Below are positions 61,879-64,000 of a stretch of DNA of 64,000 bases, piece by piece. The notes under the pieces are model-generated. The model had not been told where the DNA came from. It searched no databases and worked only from the letters and a program-made list of their open reading frames with translations. Origin of the DNA: Rotaria macrura. Taxonomy: Eukaryota > Rotifera > Eurotatoria > Philodinida > Philodinidae. The first letter of the stretch is position 1. Every line of letters starts with the position of its first letter. The position numbers and the translations under genes are program-made. The stretch spans positions 1-64,000 of the forward strand of contig OENT01000678.1 of the NCBI GenBank assembly GCA_900239685.1. Direction: 5' to 3'.

Positions 61879-64000
61879 TGTTTGTGACTATTATCGATAA
61901 AACTCTTTTGTGATTATGAAAATTTAACTAGACTTTATTTAAAGTTGTACTTCGTTGGCTTGTATTCAATTAAGTATAAGACAATACGTTATAGTGTAAC
62001 ACAGGATTGGTTTTTAACAATATCGATTGAGTGAAAGCACACATTCAAATGTTTGCCGAGATTTCACGTCATACATACAATGATCATACTAAATTCCTAG
62101 AAGTTGATTGAGAATGATATACGATAATTTTTCCGAAAGAAGGACTTTACAAACTCTAATGAATACCTTGTGAGTTGAATCGGTGATGAAGTTTTTCCAC
62201 CGTAAACATATGTCTTGGATTATTTTCCGAAAACGTTTTTCCTTCAGGAAGTATAATTTCCAATATTACATTTTTCGGTTTCATCTGACATCGACAGCGA
62301 AGTAGACCAAACCACTGAATGTTGATTTAAAGAAAGGGATAGTAAGTTTTCAATTTACTGCATGGATTTAAGTAATCATCATAATTTTTTCGATACGCTT
62401 TAAATATTGAATATCAACTGAACAGACGATCAAAAAACTTTCGTTGATATATTACTTTTCGTAACAAAGATCCAAGAACAGAGATTGTTTGACATCTATG
62501 ATACTGTTCGAAAACAGTGCCAGGTACCAGAAGCGTGTGCTATGGAAATTGCTATGATGCCAGCATAGGCAGCGCGCCATAGTAGCAAGGGGAAACAATT
62601 GCTTCCTCTACAAAAAATTAGAGGTGGCAATAAAACGCTATTGTTTTCCCTCATAATCCATATTCTCGTAGTTGTTAAACTTATTTTATTTTCTTCGGGG
62701 GGTCTAATTCCATCATGTATGTCTGAAATTTAACTTTGTGAAATTTAAGGTCCATAATGATTACATGATTGAAGAAAAACAAAGATAGAAAAATAATATT
62801 TTGAAAATATATAAATTGATTATAAATGAATAAAATCACTTTTTAGCGGCGTAACTTCGCAAAATTAAAACGTGTATATCTTCGGACAATGTACTTCCCA
62901 AGAGCTAATTTTCATATGTTTTACGTATGTTGAATTACTCGAGATACCCTGAAAAAGTCAGCATTAGAGCTCTTAGTTCAGAGCAGCTATCACCAAGTTA
63001 TTAGCGTTAGCAACATGGCACTTAAATGGACATCAACTTCTACTTCATGCATTTTAGTTTAAAAAACTTCGAAATAATACAAAATTTTTGACAACTTAAG
63101 AGTGCATTTTGTGGACCACTCTTTAAGTTACAAAACCGTTGTCCGAATTTTTTTGGAAACGTTTCTAGATTTTTCTAAAAATATGATTTACTTTTCGTTA
63201 GCGGCGTGGCATAGTACGAATATACAAACGAGAATATGCTCGCATAACTTAATGAAAAGTTTTTAAAATATTTAAAAAGGTACAAATATTTGCTCAGAAT
63301 CTCGGGCTAATAGTAGGATGAAATTTTTTTTCGGGGCTTGATGACGTGTCTAGAAAGTCGGTTTTTATAAGGAAAACTTTTCGAGTCCAATCGTGCTGAA
63401 AATTTTATCATAGATGTGACTCGGATCCTAGAGACTATCTTGAAATTCTTATATTCTTTCCAAATACTGTTAGAGGGATGTCCACTAGTTACTTCTTAGT
63501 TAATTAAATAATTAATTATAAATAATTAGAATCGGAACGAGCGAACATTTTTACATAAGTCTAGACTAAAACGACTTATTCAGAAAAAACACCCTTGTAA
63601 AACATGTATGTCAAATGAGAGTGAATATGTCCCTTTTTTCCTGATTTTACCCATGTATAAGTTTTTCAATAGAAAAGTTATTATAATTTTCGGTTTAAAA
63701 AATGATTGCTTCCCCTGTAAACTTCAGCTTGCGCTGCCTATGCATACAAGTGTGGATGTTAATATGATTATTAACAGGATTATCCGTATCGATAGTCAAC
63801 ACCAACAAACCCCTGCCATCTTTAGTTTATCTTTCATGGTTCTTGCTTTTTGAACGATTTTCTTTATCATCATTTTCATTGTAGTACGTGATTATCTCAT
63901 AATAAAGTACCTTGAGAGTTTATTTATGAATCTGTCAGTTTTTTAGATGTTGTATATTTCGTACAACAAATGTAATCAATGTGTGTTGATAGTTCCTGGA
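61879..64000. other. No gene recognised to the window end
   Basis: AT-rich DNA with a small hairpin at 62589-62650 and a patch at 63290-63480 whose wording (GTGCTGAAAATTTTATCA) resembles phrases at 28300 and 28470. The frame at 63608-63853 shows no recognisable features. Confidence 0.4.
62589..62650. repeat. Nested short hairpin
   Basis: An outer stem GGGGAAACAAT / ATTGTTTTCCC encloses an inner stem around CCTCTA / TAGAGG with an A-rich loop. The two stems are separated by an unpaired segment on the 3' side. Could be an RNA structure or a small foldback remnant. Confidence 0.4.

Noticed and set aside
1-64000. tRNA, rRNA, CRISPR, bacterial operon or telomeric repeats
   Set aside because: None recognised by eye; the window is spliced metazoan-type nuclear DNA. 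A tRNAscan/Infernal run would be needed to exclude small RNA genes.

Overview
This is eukaryotic, AT-rich nuclear DNA from an animal. The genes have mostly short GT-AG introns (35-140 bp, with a few of 1-9 kb), AATAAA polyadenylation signals, and metazoan-type products: a TGF-beta family ligand, a multi-Ig cell-surface protein, INSIG, RBM39/CAPER, a SNX25-type sorting nexin, THUMPD1 and an SDR16C-like retinol/steroid dehydrogenase. Gene density, intron sizes and Asn/Ser/Thr-rich proteins suggest a small spiralian such as a rotifer, possibly a bdelloid. That placement is inference; no single marker proves it. I see no tRNA, rRNA or CRISPR array.

Layout. 0.3-1.0 kb (+): a three-exon gene for a 61-residue single-pass membrane microprotein. 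3.8-6.7 kb (-): a two-exon gene for a 953-residue protein with a RING-like finger, a long helical region and a P-loop GTPase domain with a hydrophobic C-terminal segment, reminiscent of IRG or dynamin-like immune GTPases. 6.7-13.3 kb: no gene recognised. 13.3-14.4 kb (-): two coding-like ORFs, probably one two-exon hypothetical gene. 14.7-30.5 kb (-): three Ig-domain exons plus a Thr/Pro-rich last exon of a lachesin/IgLON-like gene with introns of 5.8 and 8.8 kb. A complete TGF-beta family gene (17.3-19.0 kb, same strand) lies inside one of those introns. A near-perfect 56-bp-stem hairpin lies at 24.3 kb inside the other.

33.9-34.4 kb: a TIR-bounded defective transposon with a cysteine-rich (CXC) transposase-tail remnant. 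34.8-41.3 kb (-): a tight tandem of INSIG, THUMPD1/TAN1 and RBM39, with gaps of 359 and 244 bp. 42.0-43.0 kb and 61.0-61.9 kb: two inverted copies of a roughly 450-bp dispersed repeat, each associated with a roughly 460-bp palindromic foldback element that is nested in only one of them. 43.1-43.7 kb (-): 3' part of an unrecognised gene. 46.4-47.5 kb (+): the three-exon SDR. 50.6-58.1 kb (-): a 19-exon SNX25-like gene (966 aa: membrane anchor, PXA, RGS, PX, nexin C) with every exon phase reconciled. 58.3 kb (+): a small signal-peptide protein divergent from SNX25. 59.7-60.7 kb (-): a conserved-looking helical-repeat protein with its 5' end unresolved. 61.9-64.0 kb: no gene found.

Functionally the genes are mostly unrelated housekeeping and signalling genes. 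INSIG and the SDR are both lipid/isoprenoid-related ER membrane proteins; SNX25 and the TGF-beta ligand are linked by family knowledge (vertebrate SNX25 affects TGF-beta receptor trafficking). I would not infer a shared locus function from this. Exon joins were worked out by hand from splice sites and reading-frame continuity, with no alignment or transcript support.
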